Origin: Candidatus Krumholzibacteriia bacterium
GTDB lineage: Bacteria; Krumholzibacteriota; Krumholzibacteriia; LZORAL124-64-63
Reading direction: 5' to 3'
DNA: 64,000 nucleotides
Assembly: GCA_016744705.1 (NCBI GenBank)
Contig: JADGDU010000007.1
Span: 62,001-126,000 of the forward strand
Positions 8,244-17,042 of this stretch are shown in pieces. The translations under genes were made by a program, and so were the position numbers. The notes under the pieces were generated by a model. That model was not told where the DNA came from. It searched no databases and saw only the letters and a program-made list of their open reading frames with translations. Each line of letters begins with the position of its first letter. Within the stretch, counting starts at the first letter, position 1.

Positions 8244-8602
8244 GATACAAACGCTCCCAGAACCTGGGCCATGTCATCGGCGGTGAAGGGTTTGGCCAAA
8301 AGGAACATGGCTCCGCCTTCGGTGGCCTGGTCGACCATTTCTTTGGTGCTCTCTGATGTCACGAATCCAAAGGGAATTTCAATACCCTCGGCGTTCAGCG
8401 CGGTCAGGAATTCAATGCCCGTCATAATTGGCATGTGCCAATCGGACAAAATCAGGTCAGGCTTTTCGGCTTTGGCGACTTCGAGGGCTTCCTGGCCGTT
8501 TTCGGCCTCCACGATGTCATGTCCGGTGAAGCCAGCTTGCCTGATCGTCCGCGAGACGATGCGGCGCATGGCCCGAGAATCGTCTACGACCAGAATCTTC
8601 AT
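8240..8602 (-). CDS. cheY: CheY-like single-domain response regulator
   Basis: The 120-residue receiver domain has every catalytic residue in place: acidic pair D7/D8 ('VVDDSRAMRR'), phospho-acceptor D54 ('LILSDWHMP'), T82 and K104 ('LAKPF'). There is no output domain, as in CheY, so it probably binds a flagellar motor or pilus target. It is coupled to the tandem CheX phosphatase, which gives a signal-termination pair. No histidine kinase is present in the window; a CheA elsewhere would be the phosphodonor. A flagellin gene at 55.8-56.6 kb fits a motility role. Confidence 0.88.
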   Translation of the reverse strand: MKILVVDDSRAMRRIVSRTIRQAGFTGHDIVEAENGQEALEVAKAEKPDLILSDWHMPIMTGIEFLTALNAEGIEIPFGFVTSESTKEMVDQATEGGAMFLLAKPFTADDMAQVLGAFVS

Positions 8603-8628
8603 TACGCTCTCCTCCTGAGATGGTGCCT

Positions 8629-8670
8629 GATCATCCGGCTCCGTCGAGGTCAGTCCCCACCTGGATGATC
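8629..8670. repeat. Inverted repeat upstream of cheY
   Basis: GATCATCC (8629-8636) and GGATGATC (8663-8670) are perfect 8-bp arms in the 143-bp gap between thiI and cheY. There is no U-tract, so it may be an operator or a processing hairpin rather than a terminator. Confidence 0.3.
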
Positions 8671-8745
8671 GTTACTTGCGCGGGAAAGCGGATCGCCTTC
8701 CCAGATACAAGGATTTCATCGGGTGGAAAACGCAGGAGTTAAGCG

Positions 8746-9996
8746 TTATTTTTCAGAATTGTCAGGGGATTCTTTACCGACAAGGACCATGTCTGAGTCT
8801 TTCAGGGCATGGTAAACTGCTTCTTCCATGTCCATGTCTTCACTGTAGCGCAGAAGATCCTGGGGGCGGGCGTTTAAAATGGGTTTTGGGGACCGGATGG
8901 AGCAGCAGTCCCGGTAGGGGAGGATGGACGTTTTGAAGGCGCCAATGATCTTGGACCAGGCGGTGATTTCCATTTTGTCCATGCCAATGAGGGGGCGCAG
9001 AATGGGCATTTCGATGTCGGGGGTGATGGCGCCCAGGTTGTGGATGGTTTGGCTGGCCACTTGCCCCAAACTGTCTCCGCTGATCAGGGCCCGGCAACTG
9101 TTGTGTTTCGCCAGGCGATTGGCGCATTTGAACATGAAACGGCGGAACATGACCATGTCGTATTTATCGGGAACCACGCCAATGGATCGCATCTCGAAGG
9201 GAACCACCGGCACCAGGTGCAGGTTCAGGGGTACAGGTGAGTAGGTGGCCAAATTTTCTGCCAGGACGATGATTTTAGCCACATCGGCTTCTTGAAGGTT
9301 TCGGCCAGAATAAAAATGGATGAACTCCGGGCGCAGGCCCCGGCGCATCATCAGCCAGGCGGCCACGGGTGAATCGATGCCACCACTGAGCAAAACCATG
9401 GCCCGGCCGCTGGACCCAGAGGGCAGCCCGCCGAAGGCTTTTTCTTTTCCTGTGAAAACAAGAACATCGTTTTTCAGAACCAGCACGTTGACCAACATGT
9501 CGGGGTCGGCCATGCGTCCGGGCAATTCGCAGCTCTGGTGCACAGCTGCGCCCACAGCGATGCTAATGTCAGGACTCTTCAGAGCGAAGGTTTTGTCGCT
9601 GCGCCGGGTGGCCACTTTGAAGTTGGTGGCTGTGCCACGGTTTTGTTCGGTCAGTTCGATGGCCACTTCGCAAACGCGGGTCAGCCGGGGCTCGCGTTCG
9701 GCTTCCAGGTCAGCCATTAACTCATCATCAATTTCCGTGCGCGGGACGGGCACTACAGGAGAAACCCAAACCAGGCCAAAGACCTTGCGCATTTTCCCGG
9801 CTACTCGCACGGCGGCGTCAGCATCGGTCAAATACACCAGCACCCGGCTCTCCACGTGGCGGATATCGTCCACGGGTTCACCCTTCAGCGCCACACGGAT
9901 GTTGTTGATCAACTTGCGCATGAAGGTGTTGCGATTGCGACCTTTAAGGGCGATTTCGGCATAAGTGGCGGTGATGATGGGTGTGGCCAGGGCCAT
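8746..9996 (-). CDS. thiI: tRNA 4-thiouridine synthetase ThiI (no rhodanese domain)
   Basis: The 416-residue protein has the ThiI order: N-terminal ferredoxin-like region ('EIALKGRNRNTFMRKL'), THUMP domain (about 60-165), then the PP-loop ATPase beginning 'VLLSGGIDSPVAAW'. ThiI adenylates U8 of tRNA and inserts sulphur, and in some bacteria also supplies sulphur for thiamine. The E. coli enzyme is 482 residues with a C-terminal rhodanese domain. Here the chain ends after 'YRDCCSIRSPKP', so the sulphur must come directly from a cysteine desulphurase, as in Bacillus-type ThiI. The start has GGAGAAAG upstream. It is in the same orientation as cheY, with a 143-bp gap. Confidence 0.9.
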   Translation of the reverse strand: MALATPIITATYAEIALKGRNRNTFMRKLINNIRVALKGEPVDDIRHVESRVLVYLTDADAAVRVAGKMRKVFGLVWVSPVVPVPRTEIDDELMADLEAEREPRLTRVCEVAIELTEQNRGTATNFKVATRRSDKTFALKSPDISIAVGAAVHQSCELPGRMADPDMLVNVLVLKNDVLVFTGKEKAFGGLPSGSSGRAMVLLSGGIDSPVAAWLMMRRGLRPEFIHFYSGRNLQEADVAKIIVLAENLATYSPVPLNLHLVPVVPFEMRSIGVVPDKYDMVMFRRFMFKCANRLAKHNSCRALISGDSLGQVASQTIHNLGAITPDIEMPILRPLIGMDKMEITAWSKIIGAFKTSILPYRDCCSIRSPKPILNARPQDLLRYSEDMDMEEAVYHALKDSDMVLVGKESPDNSEK

Positions 9997-10042
9997 TTCT
10001 TTCTCCTGCCCTCACGATGGGCGTTGATTCTGAGGGAAGTCG

Positions 10043-10069
10043 TTGTATTCTAGGTACACGAATTATACT
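10043..10069 (+). promoter_or_regulatory. Possible sigma-70 promoter of pgi
   Basis: TTGTAT at 10043-10048 and TATACT at 10064-10069 are spaced by only 15 bases, followed 20 nt later by the AAGGAGG ribosome site of pgi. The -10 is good; the spacing is short. Confidence 0.35.
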
Positions 10070-10101
10070 AAATAGCGGGTTGGCGCAAGGAGGATCGGGA
10101 T

Positions 10102-11418
10102 ATGACGCGGCATAGCACGGAAATTGGTGGAATCAGGCTGGATGTCTCAGCAACAGAAAAGTATCTGCCGGCGGCCGAATTGCAGGCCATGGCACCAGCG
10201 GTGAACGCGGCGGCGGCAGAGCTGGAAAAGGGCACCTGTCCCGGTTCCGAATATCTGGGTTGGTTGGATTTACCCGACCGCATCACCGAAGAAGAATTCC
10301 AGGCCATTGAAACTTCTGCCGCCCGTGCCCAAAAAGATTCATCTCTGTATGTGGTCATTGGCATTGGTGGTTCATACCTGGGTGCACGGGCTATTCTGGA
10401 TGCCCTCGGTGGTTCCGTTGAAGGTTGTCCGGAAATCATTTTTGCAGGAACGGGCCTCTGCTCGGCTTCTCTGGATCGGGTATTGAAAAAGTGCAAAGGC
10501 CAGGATTTCCGCATTTGCATCATCTCTAAATCAGGCACCACTCTGGAGCCGGCGGTGGCTTTCCGGGCTCTGCGCACCATGCTGGCCGAGCAGTTTGGGC
10601 AAGAGGGCGCAGCCCAGCGCATCACCGCCGTGACCGATACCAACCGCGGCGCCCTGCGCCAACTGGCCACAGACGAAGGTTATGAAACATTCATCATTCC
10701 CGACAATGTGGGCGGAAGGTTTTCCGTGCTAACTCCCGTGGGTTTGGTGCCCTTGGCGGTGGCGGGCATTGATGTGCGCGCCCTGGTGGCCGGCGCCAGC
10801 CAAATGCGCAAAGCTTGCCTGAATGAAAATTTGGAATCCAACCCGGCCCACTTGTACGCTGCTGTGCGCCACGGCCTGTACACTCGCGGCTTCACCACCG
10901 AAGTGATGAGCACCTTCCACAGTGATTTGCAAACAGTCCAGGAGTGGTGGAAGCAACTCTTCGGCGAAAGTGAAGGCAAAGGTGGCGAAGGAATATTCCC
11001 CGCTTCCACTGTTTTTACCACGGACCTGCACAGCCTTGGCCAATACGTTCAGGACGGAAAACGCAATCTGCAGGAGACCTTCCTCTGTGTGCGCCACGCC
11101 GTTTCAGAGCTGACCGTACCGGGCGACGAATCCGAAGGTGGCAACCTCGATGGTTTGAACTATCTGGCCGGCCGCACCCTGGATGAAATCAACTGGAAGG
11201 CCTACGAAGGCACCAAAAACGCCCACATCAGTGGCGGTGTTCCTTGCACCAGCCTGGAGATTGAGCGCATCACTCCCCAGGTTATTGGTGGGCTGCTTTT
11301 CATGTTTGAAAAAGCGGTGGGAGTGAGCGGTCGCCTGCTGGGAGTGAATCCATTCGATCAGCCTGGGGTCGAAACTTACAAAAAAGAAATGTTCCGTCTG
11401 CTGGGCAAAACACAATAG
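10102..11418 (+). CDS. pgi: Glucose-6-phosphate isomerase
   Basis: The 438-residue enzyme interconverts glucose-6-phosphate and fructose-6-phosphate in glycolysis/gluconeogenesis. SIS-fold signatures are clear: 'VVIGIGGSYLGARA' (about 87-100), 'IISKSGTTLEPA' and 'DNVGGRFSVLTPVG' (the PGI family motif). The C-terminal 'GTKNAHISGGVPC' region supplies active-site residues. The length matches the shorter Firmicute/Bacteroidetes-type Pgi (about 440-450) rather than the 550-residue E. coli type. The start follows AAGGAGG by 7-8 nt. With pckG (12.5-14.5 kb), glpX (42.5 kb) and glgC at the window edge, it indicates gluconeogenesis and glycogen metabolism. Confidence 0.95.
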   Translation: MTRHSTEIGGIRLDVSATEKYLPAAELQAMAPAVNAAAAELEKGTCPGSEYLGWLDLPDRITEEEFQAIETSAARAQKDSSLYVVIGIGGSYLGARAILDALGGSVEGCPEIIFAGTGLCSASLDRVLKKCKGQDFRICIISKSGTTLEPAVAFRALRTMLAEQFGQEGAAQRITAVTDTNRGALRQLATDEGYETFIIPDNVGGRFSVLTPVGLVPLAVAGIDVRALVAGASQMRKACLNENLESNPAHLYAAVRHGLYTRGFTTEVMSTFHSDLQTVQEWWKQLFGESEGKGGEGIFPASTVFTTDLHSLGQYVQDGKRNLQETFLCVRHAVSELTVPGDESEGGNLDGLNYLAGRTLDEINWKAYEGTKNAHISGGVPCTSLEIERITPQVIGGLLFMFEKAVGVSGRLLGVNPFDQPGVETYKKEMFRLLGKTQ

Positions 11419-11543
11419 GTGAGGCCCCTCCTGACGGGAGTATTTGCCCTCGGGCGGGCGCTGAGCTATTTTTGAAACGATGATGTACCAGAGCTGGGCC
11501 GAAAGGTCTAGCCTCGCCACTGCAAACCATGGAGATTCCTGTG

Positions 11544-12392
11544 ATGAAATCTGCTCGTAATATTCTGTTGATGCTGGCTGTCGGCCTTCTGGCTTTCTCT
11601 GCCATCGGCTGTGGGGATAAAGCTACCACTCGCGATATTGAGGCCACCACCAGCCAGGCTGCCGCGGGGCACACCGATGAACCTGCCGCCCATGGGCAAG
11701 AAGCAGCCGCTGCTCCTGCTGGCGAAATTCTCGAAACCATGGACTCGGGTGGATATTCTTACGTGCACCTGGACATGGGTACTGAAAAAGTTTGGATCGC
11801 CGGCCCGGCAACTCCCGACCTCAAGGTTGGCGAGCGGGTGGCTTTTGACGGCGCTATGGAGATGCGTGATTTTCACGCCAAAAGCTTAGACCGCACTTTC
11901 GAATCCATTCTCTTTGTGGGACAGATTGCCAAAGAGGGTGAAATTGCTGCGGCCGGAACTGGTGGCGGCATGCACGGCGGCGCCGGTGGCATGGGTGGTA
12001 TGGGTGGCATGGGCGGTTCTAGCTCAGCCGATGAACCCATCAGTGGCACTAAGACCCTGTTGGAAAACGCCAAGGTTGAAGGCGTAGCGAAAGCAGCCGG
12101 CGGTCACACCGTAGCCGAAATTTATGCCCAGGCTGCCGATCTCGGTGGTAAAGAAATTCTGTTGAGCGCCCGCGTAGTGAAGTTCAGCCCCAACATCATG
12201 GGCACCAATTGGATGCACGTGCAGGATGGCAGTGGCGACGACGCCACCAGCGATCTGACGGTGACTTCCGATGGGCACGCCCAGGTTGGCGACCTTGTTT
12301 TGGTGATGGGTAAACTGTCCGTGGATAAGGATTTTGGAGCCGGCTATAAGTACCATGTGATTATTGAAGGTGCTACGGTAACGCGGCAGTAA
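11544..12392 (+). CDS. NrfJ-like OB-fold lipoprotein
   Basis: ATG 11544 follows GGAG with 9-nt spacing; the in-frame ATG at 11529 overlaps that site. The product has 282 residues with a lipobox ('FSAIGC'). Two OB-type beta modules are separated by a Gly/Met linker ('GGMHGGAGGMGGMGGMGG', about 145-163). The first, 'GEILETMDSGGYSYVHLD...DFHAKSLDRTF', resembles NrfJ-related periplasmic proteins. The second, 'GKEILLSARVVKFSPNIMG.NWMHVQDG' ending 'KDFGAGYKYHVIIE', is the GW-type OB-fold seen in exported proteins near cytochromes. The function is not established. The Met-rich linker could bind copper or simply be flexible. Confidence 0.65.
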   Translation: MKSARNILLMLAVGLLAFSAIGCGDKATTRDIEATTSQAAAGHTDEPAAHGQEAAAAPAGEILETMDSGGYSYVHLDMGTEKVWIAGPATPDLKVGERVAFDGAMEMRDFHAKSLDRTFESILFVGQIAKEGEIAAAGTGGGMHGGAGGMGGMGGMGGSSSADEPISGTKTLLENAKVEGVAKAAGGHTVAEIYAQAADLGGKEILLSARVVKFSPNIMGTNWMHVQDGSGDDATSDLTVTSDGHAQVGDLVLVMGKLSVDKDFGAGYKYHVIIEGATVTRQ

Positions 12393-12419
12393 TTGGCATA
12401 CATTGAGAGCTTGATTAAT

Positions 12420-12449
12420 GGGCCGTCCCTTTTGGGGTGGCCCTTTTTT
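12420..12449 (+). terminator. Rho-independent terminator (rightward)
   Basis: GGGCCGTCCC-TTTT-GGGGTGGCCC (two G-U pairs) is followed by TTTTTTA. It closes the pgi/OB-lipoprotein side. Confidence 0.85.
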
Positions 12450-12470
12450 ATCATTTTAAAAACAAATAAA

Positions 12471-12502
12471 AAGCAGGGTGAGGTAAAAACCCCACCCTGC
12501 TT
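12471..12502 (-). terminator. Rho-independent terminator of pckG (leftward)
   Basis: AAGCAGGGTG...CACCCTGCTT with an A-rich loop, preceded on the plus strand by an A-rich run that forms the leftward U-tract. It lies 28 bp past the pckG stop. Confidence 0.75.
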
Positions 12503-12530
12503 CACTAACCTTTGCAATGTCTACTCGCTA

Positions 12531-14483
12531 TTACAGCGTTTCAACATCCACAACTGCACCCTTGGCCTCTTTCAGTGCCAGCAACTCAGCCTTTTGAGCT
12601 TCAAACACTTCAAAGAGCTGGCCTGGAAGATTCTCTTCCTTGCTATAAGCGTCGGTCTGCAGATCAATGCGTGCCACAATCTTGTCGATATACAGAGCAA
12701 ACTGCATGTCGTACAGACTCTTCGGGTATTCCTTGTCGATGCCGGCGAAGAGGTTCTTCAGGTCATCGTATTTGGGAACAAAACCGATGGGGGTCTCGAT
12801 GGCGGTGACATTGCCACTGGCGTATTCAGCCAACCAGCCCAGCCACACATGCACGTCTTTTTTCTCGCCCAACAAACCTTTTCCATCGCTGCCACGGTTG
12901 GCGTGGGTCAGGAAATAGTTCAGGCCTGCCATGATGGGGCGGTTGCCTTCGCTGAATTTGTTGGAGTTGAAAAATTTGAACTGTGCGTCCATGTAGTCAG
13001 CCAGAGCGCCGGGGATGAACGGGGCGTTGGCCCAAGGCTGACGCCGCACACCGGTGGCACCAATTTCAGTGGCCGTGGCAGCTGAAACAATGCTGGCACC
13101 AACGGCCACACCGGCGGTGTTGTTCTTGGCAGCCCATACGGGAGGCATGGTGTCTGCGTCGCGACCGGAATAAGTGATGACCTGCACAGCCACACCTGCG
13201 GGATCGGCGTTGGCCGGGCCGTTGTGGTTGGCGATGGCTTTGGCGTCGATAGTGCAACGAGAGTTTTTATGGCTCATGGGAACCGGTTTACCCTCAGCAT
13301 TGGTCATGCCTTCTTTCCAGGGACCCTGGAAGTTCACGCCTTCAGCGGGAGTGTCTTCGCCACTGCCACTCCAGTAAGGAACATTGTCTTCGCCCACAAG
13401 GACGTTAGACCAGATCACTTCGGTGTCGTCGTCACGCAGAGATTTCATGAGCATGGGATCGCCTTCGCGATTCACATCTTCCACGATGCCAAAAATACCG
13501 GCTTCGGGGTTGATCGCGCGGCATGTGCCGTCTTCTGCGATCCACATTTGGGCCAAATCGTCACCGACAAAACCGGAGCCAACCATGGCAGTGGTGGTTT
13601 TTCCGCAACCGGAAGGAGCTGCACCGGCAAAGTAGATAGTCTTGCCGTCTTTGTTCTCCAGGCCGGTGATGAACATGTGCTCGGAGAGTTCTTTTTCCAC
13701 GCCGAAGTAAGTGGCGTAATCCACGCTGAAGCGGTGGTTGCCTTTTTTCATCAGCAGGGTATTGCCGGCGTAGGTGCAGAAGGTTGAGAAAGTGGTCAAC
13801 CATGAGCGATCCATGAAGATGCGGGCGTTGGGTACGTCGGCCGCGGTGTTGGGCCCTTCACTGTGCACGTTGGTGAAGAAGATGCCCCGGCGCTTGGCTT
13901 CGGCGTCAAATTTGTCGTAGCAGTTACGGTACAACAGTTCGGCCGAGTGCAGCACGTAAGTGGAGCTGGAAATCTCAATGGCTGGTGTGGTGGCAAAAGC
14001 ACCCACGGGGCCGCGAGCGTAGAAGCCGACCATCATGATTTTGCCCTTCATGATGCCCTTCATGTATTCGGTCACGTAGGCGTGGCCTTCACTGCGCACG
14101 ACTTTTTTGGCCATGGCGCTGATCTTCTCGTCTTCGTTGACGATGTAATAGGTCTGGTTCACCAAACGGGCCTGGTCTTCAGGAAGATCGAAGTGGATGG
14201 TGTGACCTTTTTTGGCCAGAGCCTTTTCTTCACCCTTTTCCAAGGAGTATTTACGGATCCAGGCACAATCGGCTTCATTACCTGTGTTGATAAAGACACT
14301 GTCGGGCTGGCACATGTTGATGGCTGCGGCGATTTTGATCAGCGCATCTTCATTGGTGATAGGGGCCAGTTTTTTGAGATTTTCGTCATCGAGTTTGGCG
14401 TCGATAATGGCTCGGGCTTCGGCAATGGTGCTAATTCCCCCAACATCGGTGAGGATGTCAATACCCTTCTTGAGCTCCAACAT
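12531..14483 (-). CDS. pckG: Phosphoenolpyruvate carboxykinase (GTP)
   Basis: The 650-residue start at ATG 14483 is set by AAGGAGA 8 nt upstream; nine extra codons in frame lack this. GTP-dependent PEPCK makes PEP from oxaloacetate at the start of gluconeogenesis. Motifs include the PCK-specific P-loop 'GAAPSGCGKTTTAM', 'FSVDYATYFG', 'VGDDLAQMWI' and 'MSHKNSRCTID'. Length matches the GTP class (600-660), not the 530-residue ATP class. It is monocistronic, with its own promoter (14565-14592) and terminator. The protein looks intact. Confidence 0.95.
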   Translation of the reverse strand: MLELKKGIDILTDVGGISTIAEARAIIDAKLDDENLKKLAPITNEDALIKIAAAINMCQPDSVFINTGNEADCAWIRKYSLEKGEEKALAKKGHTIHFDLPEDQARLVNQTYYIVNEDEKISAMAKKVVRSEGHAYVTEYMKGIMKGKIMMVGFYARGPVGAFATTPAIEISSSTYVLHSAELLYRNCYDKFDAEAKRRGIFFTNVHSEGPNTAADVPNARIFMDRSWLTTFSTFCTYAGNTLLMKKGNHRFSVDYATYFGVEKELSEHMFITGLENKDGKTIYFAGAAPSGCGKTTTAMVGSGFVGDDLAQMWIAEDGTCRAINPEAGIFGIVEDVNREGDPMLMKSLRDDDTEVIWSNVLVGEDNVPYWSGSGEDTPAEGVNFQGPWKEGMTNAEGKPVPMSHKNSRCTIDAKAIANHNGPANADPAGVAVQVITYSGRDADTMPPVWAAKNNTAGVAVGASIVSAATATEIGATGVRRQPWANAPFIPGALADYMDAQFKFFNSNKFSEGNRPIMAGLNYFLTHANRGSDGKGLLGEKKDVHVWLGWLAEYASGNVTAIETPIGFVPKYDDLKNLFAGIDKEYPKSLYDMQFALYIDKIVARIDLQTDAYSKEENLPGQLFEVFEAQKAELLALKEAKGAVVDVETL

Positions 14484-14564
14484 ACCTGGTCTCCTTGGCT
14501 GATGATTCACGCCCTCGACCTCACATTATGCAAGGGGGCTGCTTCGAAATTTATCTGATAGGAA

Positions 14565-14592
14565 AAAATAAACCATTTTCCCCTCATTTCAA
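14565..14592 (-). promoter_or_regulatory. Probable sigma-70 promoter of pckG
   Basis: Read leftward, TTGAAA (14592-14587), a 16-base spacer and TATTTT (14570-14565) lie in an AT-rich stretch about 85 bp before the pckG start. Confidence 0.4.
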
Positions 14593-14708
14593 TGTTAAAT
14601 ATCCAACGGCACGCTGGGTTTTCCTCCAATTTTTGATGTTGAAATCGTCCAATTCCCATTAATAAGGTGATGTAGGCTCTTTTTTAGGGAAGAAAAACGG
14701 TGTGTTTT

Positions 14709-14743
14709 AAAAAAAAGAGCTCCACCAAAGAGATTGGTGGAGC
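14709..14743 (-). terminator. Rho-independent terminator of the katA operon (leftward)
   Basis: GCTCCACCA-AAGAGAT-TGGTGGAGC with eight A on its left (U-tract leftward), 32 bp past the catalase stop. Confidence 0.85.
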
Positions 14744-14774
14744 CCTGCCAAAAATTTAGCATTCAACCAAAAGG

Positions 14775-16235
14775 TTATGAAAGTTCATCCATGGAAATTC
14801 CCAAGGCCCCAGCCACTCCTGCTCCGTAGGCTGGGTCAGCCTGAGCACAGTTTCCTATGTGGCGAATCTTGATCTCCCGTGGTGCATCGCCCATGGCCCG
14901 GGCTGTGTTTCCGAACAAAGCCTCCTGTTGTTGGGGCGTCATCAGGCGAAACAATTGCCCCGGTTGCGAAAAATAATCGTCATCCACGCGGTGGTTCCAA
15001 TGGTCGGCGGCACCCTCCAAACTCAAGGGCGGTTCGGAAAAATCCGGCTGCTCTTGCCATTGGTCATGACTGTTGGGTTCATAACCTATGGTGTCGCCGT
15101 GGTTGCCATCCACACGCATGGCCCCGTCCCGATGGTAGTTGTGGAAGGGGCAGCGTGGAGCATTCACTGGAATTTGTTGGTGGTTCACCCCAAGCCGGTA
15201 CCGTTGGGCGTCGCCATACGAAAAGAGCCTGCCTTGCAGCATCTTGTCCGGAGAAAAGCCAAGGCCCGGTACGATGCTGGCCGGGTTGAAGGCCGATTGT
15301 TCCACTTCGGCGAAGTAGTTTTCCGGATTCCGGTTCAGTTCCATGATTCCAACTTCCACAAGGGGATAGTCTTTGTGGAACCAGACTTTTGTGAGGTCGA
15401 AGGGGTTGTAGGGCAGGGTAGCTGCTTCGGCTTCGGGCATGACCTGGATGAACATTTTCCAGCTGGGGAATTCATCATTTTCGATGCTCTCGAAGAGATC
15501 GCGCTGGTGGCTTTCCCGGCATTGCCCGACCATGGTTTCGGCCTCGGCATCAGTTAAATTTTCCACGCCCTGTTGGCACTCCAGATGGAACTTGACCCAG
15601 AAACGTTCATTTTGGGCGTTGATCATGCTGAAGGTATGGCTGCCAAAGCCGTGCATGTGGCGGTAAGATTTTGGAATGCCCCGGTCGCTCATGGTGATCG
15701 TCACCTGGTGCAAGGCTTCGGGCAAAGAGGTCCAGAAATCCCAGTTGTTGCTTGCGCTGCGCATGTTGGTTTTGGGGTCCCGTTTGACAGCATGATTCAG
15801 GTCGGGAAATTTCAGAGGATCGCGTAAAAAGAAAACAGGAGTATTGTTTCCGACAAGGTCCCAGTTTCCTTCTGCAGTGTAAAATTTCATGGCGAAGCCA
15901 CGGATGTCACGTTCGGCATCGGCGGCTCCGCGCTCTCCTGCCACCGTGGAAAACCGGGTGAACATTTCTGTTTTTTTACCCACTTCGGAGAAGATGTCGG
16001 CTTTGGTATACTGGGAGATGTCGTGGGTGACGGTGAAGGTACCGTAAGCGCCCGATCCTTTGGCATGCATGCGGCGCTCGGGGATGACCTCACGATCGAA
16101 ATGAGCCAGCTTTTCCAGATACCAAGTATCCTGGAGCAGCATAGGACCTCGTTGCCCAGCGGTCATCACGTTCTGGTTGTTGGCCACGGGCGCACCTGCG
16201 TTGTTCGTCAATTTGGATTTTTTGTTCTTTTTCAT
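14775..16235 (-). CDS. katA: Monofunctional haem catalase (clade 3 type)
   Basis: ATG 16235 is preceded by AGGGAGAA; 25 in-frame codons upstream form no plausible leader. The 486-residue length fits small-subunit catalases. The active-site His is in '[12 protein letters not shown]', the Asn in '[12 protein letters not shown]', and the proximal haem Tyr in '[14 protein letters not shown]'. It disproportionates hydrogen peroxide in the cytoplasm. It lies 96 bp downstream of the selenocysteine peroxiredoxin, with a stable hairpin between them, and a Fur/PerR-like regulator heads the group. The arrangement suggests a peroxide-induced operon. Confidence 0.95.
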   Translation of the reverse strand: MKKNKKSKLTNNAGAPVANNQNVMTAGQRGPMLLQDTWYLEKLAHFDREVIPERRMHAKGSGAYGTFTVTHDISQYTKADIFSEVGKKTEMFTRFSTVAGERGAADAERDIRGFAMKFYTAEGNWDLVGNNTPVFFLRDPLKFPDLNHAVKRDPKTNMRSASNNWDFWTSLPEALHQVTITMSDRGIPKSYRHMHGFGSHTFSMINAQNERFWVKFHLECQQGVENLTDAEAETMVGQCRESHQRDLFESIENDEFPSWKMFIQVMPEAEAATLPYNPFDLTKVWFHKDYPLVEVGIMELNRNPENYFAEVEQSAFNPASIVPGLGFSPDKMLQGRLFSYGDAQRYRLGVNHQQIPVNAPRCPFHNYHRDGAMRVDGNHGDTIGYEPNSHDQWQEQPDFSEPPLSLEGAADHWNHRVDDDYFSQPGQLFRLMTPQQQEALFGNTARAMGDAPREIKIRHIGNCAQADPAYGAGVAGALGISMDELS

Positions 16236-16278
16236 TGTTCTCCCTTTCGGAGGGTTACGGCAGGTGCGGATCAGGCCC

Positions 16279-16303
16279 GCGCCAACCGCGTACCGGTTGG
16301 CGC
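16279..16303 (-). repeat. Intercistronic hairpin between Sec-peroxiredoxin and katA
   Basis: GCGCCAACCG-(5)-CGGTTGGCGC has 10-bp perfect arms and no U-tract in the leftward direction. It is therefore more likely an mRNA stability/processing hairpin or partial attenuator than a true terminator. Confidence 0.55.
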
Positions 16304-16331
16304 TGACCATTTCACAACAGAGTTTGCCTGG

Positions 16332-17042
16332 TTATTCAGTTTCTGGTTTCCAAACCTTCCACACTTTGCCCACTAGGTCGGGGCCTGGTTTGAGCGTGGG
16401 TTTTCCGGGAGTCCAGCCAGCTGGAGTGGCTTCGGCGCCTTCAGTTTTGTGTACGAGTTGGTAGGCTTGCACCTGGCGGGTCAATTCGGCGAAGTTGCGG
16501 CCCACGGGTGGGGTCATGATTTCAGCCGCCTGAATGACAAAATTGGGATCGATGAGGAAGCGTCCGCGGATATCCACGCCGGAGTCTTCATCGTATACGC
16601 CGTAGATGGAGCCGATGCGACCACCCGCATCTGAGAGCATGGGGAAAGGCACCCCGCCATCGACCATTTTTGACAGCTCTTCTTCTTGCCAGATTTTGTG
16701 AGTGAAACGGCTGTCTGTGCTCATGGAAAGGACCTGGACACCAAGTTTTTCCAGCTGGTCATGGTTGGCAGCGACCGCTGCCAGTTCGGTGGGTCAGACA
16801 AAGGTGAAATCACCTGGATAGAAGCAGAGGGTAATCCACTTGCCTTTATAATCTGAAAGTTTCACGTTTTCGAATGCACCGTTCACATACGCTGTGGCTT
16901 CGAAATCCGGGGCTGGTTGGCCGACTTTTGCTTGCATCTTAATCGTCCCTTCGGTTGGAGTTGTAGCTTGTGCTTCAGTGGTAGCCGGTTGGCCTACTGG
17001 GCCAGCGGCGGGTCTTGCACATCCGTCTGGTTTTTCTGCCAT
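16332..17042 (-). CDS. Selenocysteine-containing peroxiredoxin (UGA read as Sec at residue 83)
   Basis: Reading through one in-frame TGA (16796-16794) gives 236 residues from ATG 17042, which has AAGGAGAA upstream. The TGA falls exactly at the peroxidatic position: '[14 protein letters not shown]', where AhpC/Prx1 enzymes have 'FTFVCPTE'. Both sides are intact in the same frame, with downstream '[14 protein letters not shown]' and '[12 protein letters not shown]' typical of the family. Starting 11 nt after the UGA, GGCAGC-GGTC-GCTGCC (7 bp with a flanking T-A) puts a loop beginning GG 17 nt from the UGA, matching the bacterial SECIS rule (16-37 nt, G in the first two loop bases). Thr206 replaces the usual resolving Cys ('EATPAGW' for 'EVCPANW'). 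An Ala/Thr-rich N-terminal extension (1-35) is unusual. Role: peroxide reduction. Confidence 0.8.
16767..16796 (-). promoter_or_regulatory. UGA codon and SECIS-like recoding hairpin
   Basis: The UGA (16796-16794) is followed by an 11-nt spacer, stem GGCAGC (16782-16777), loop GGTC (16776-16773) and stem GCTGCC (16772-16767). This is the element expected to recruit SelB-tRNA(Sec). The hairpin lies inside the coding sequence, as in all bacterial SECIS elements. Confidence 0.7.

Noticed and set aside
8629..8670. Terminator of thiI
   Set aside because: No U-tract in the leftward direction and a 26-nt loop; kept only as an inverted repeat.
12471..14483. Large plus-strand frames opposite pckG
   Set aside because: They are mirror frames of a strongly conserved gene, with no ribosome site and a composition typical of antisense reading.
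14859..15557. Plus-strand frame of 232 codons opposite katA
   Set aside because: Shadow of the catalase gene; no signal or domain pattern.
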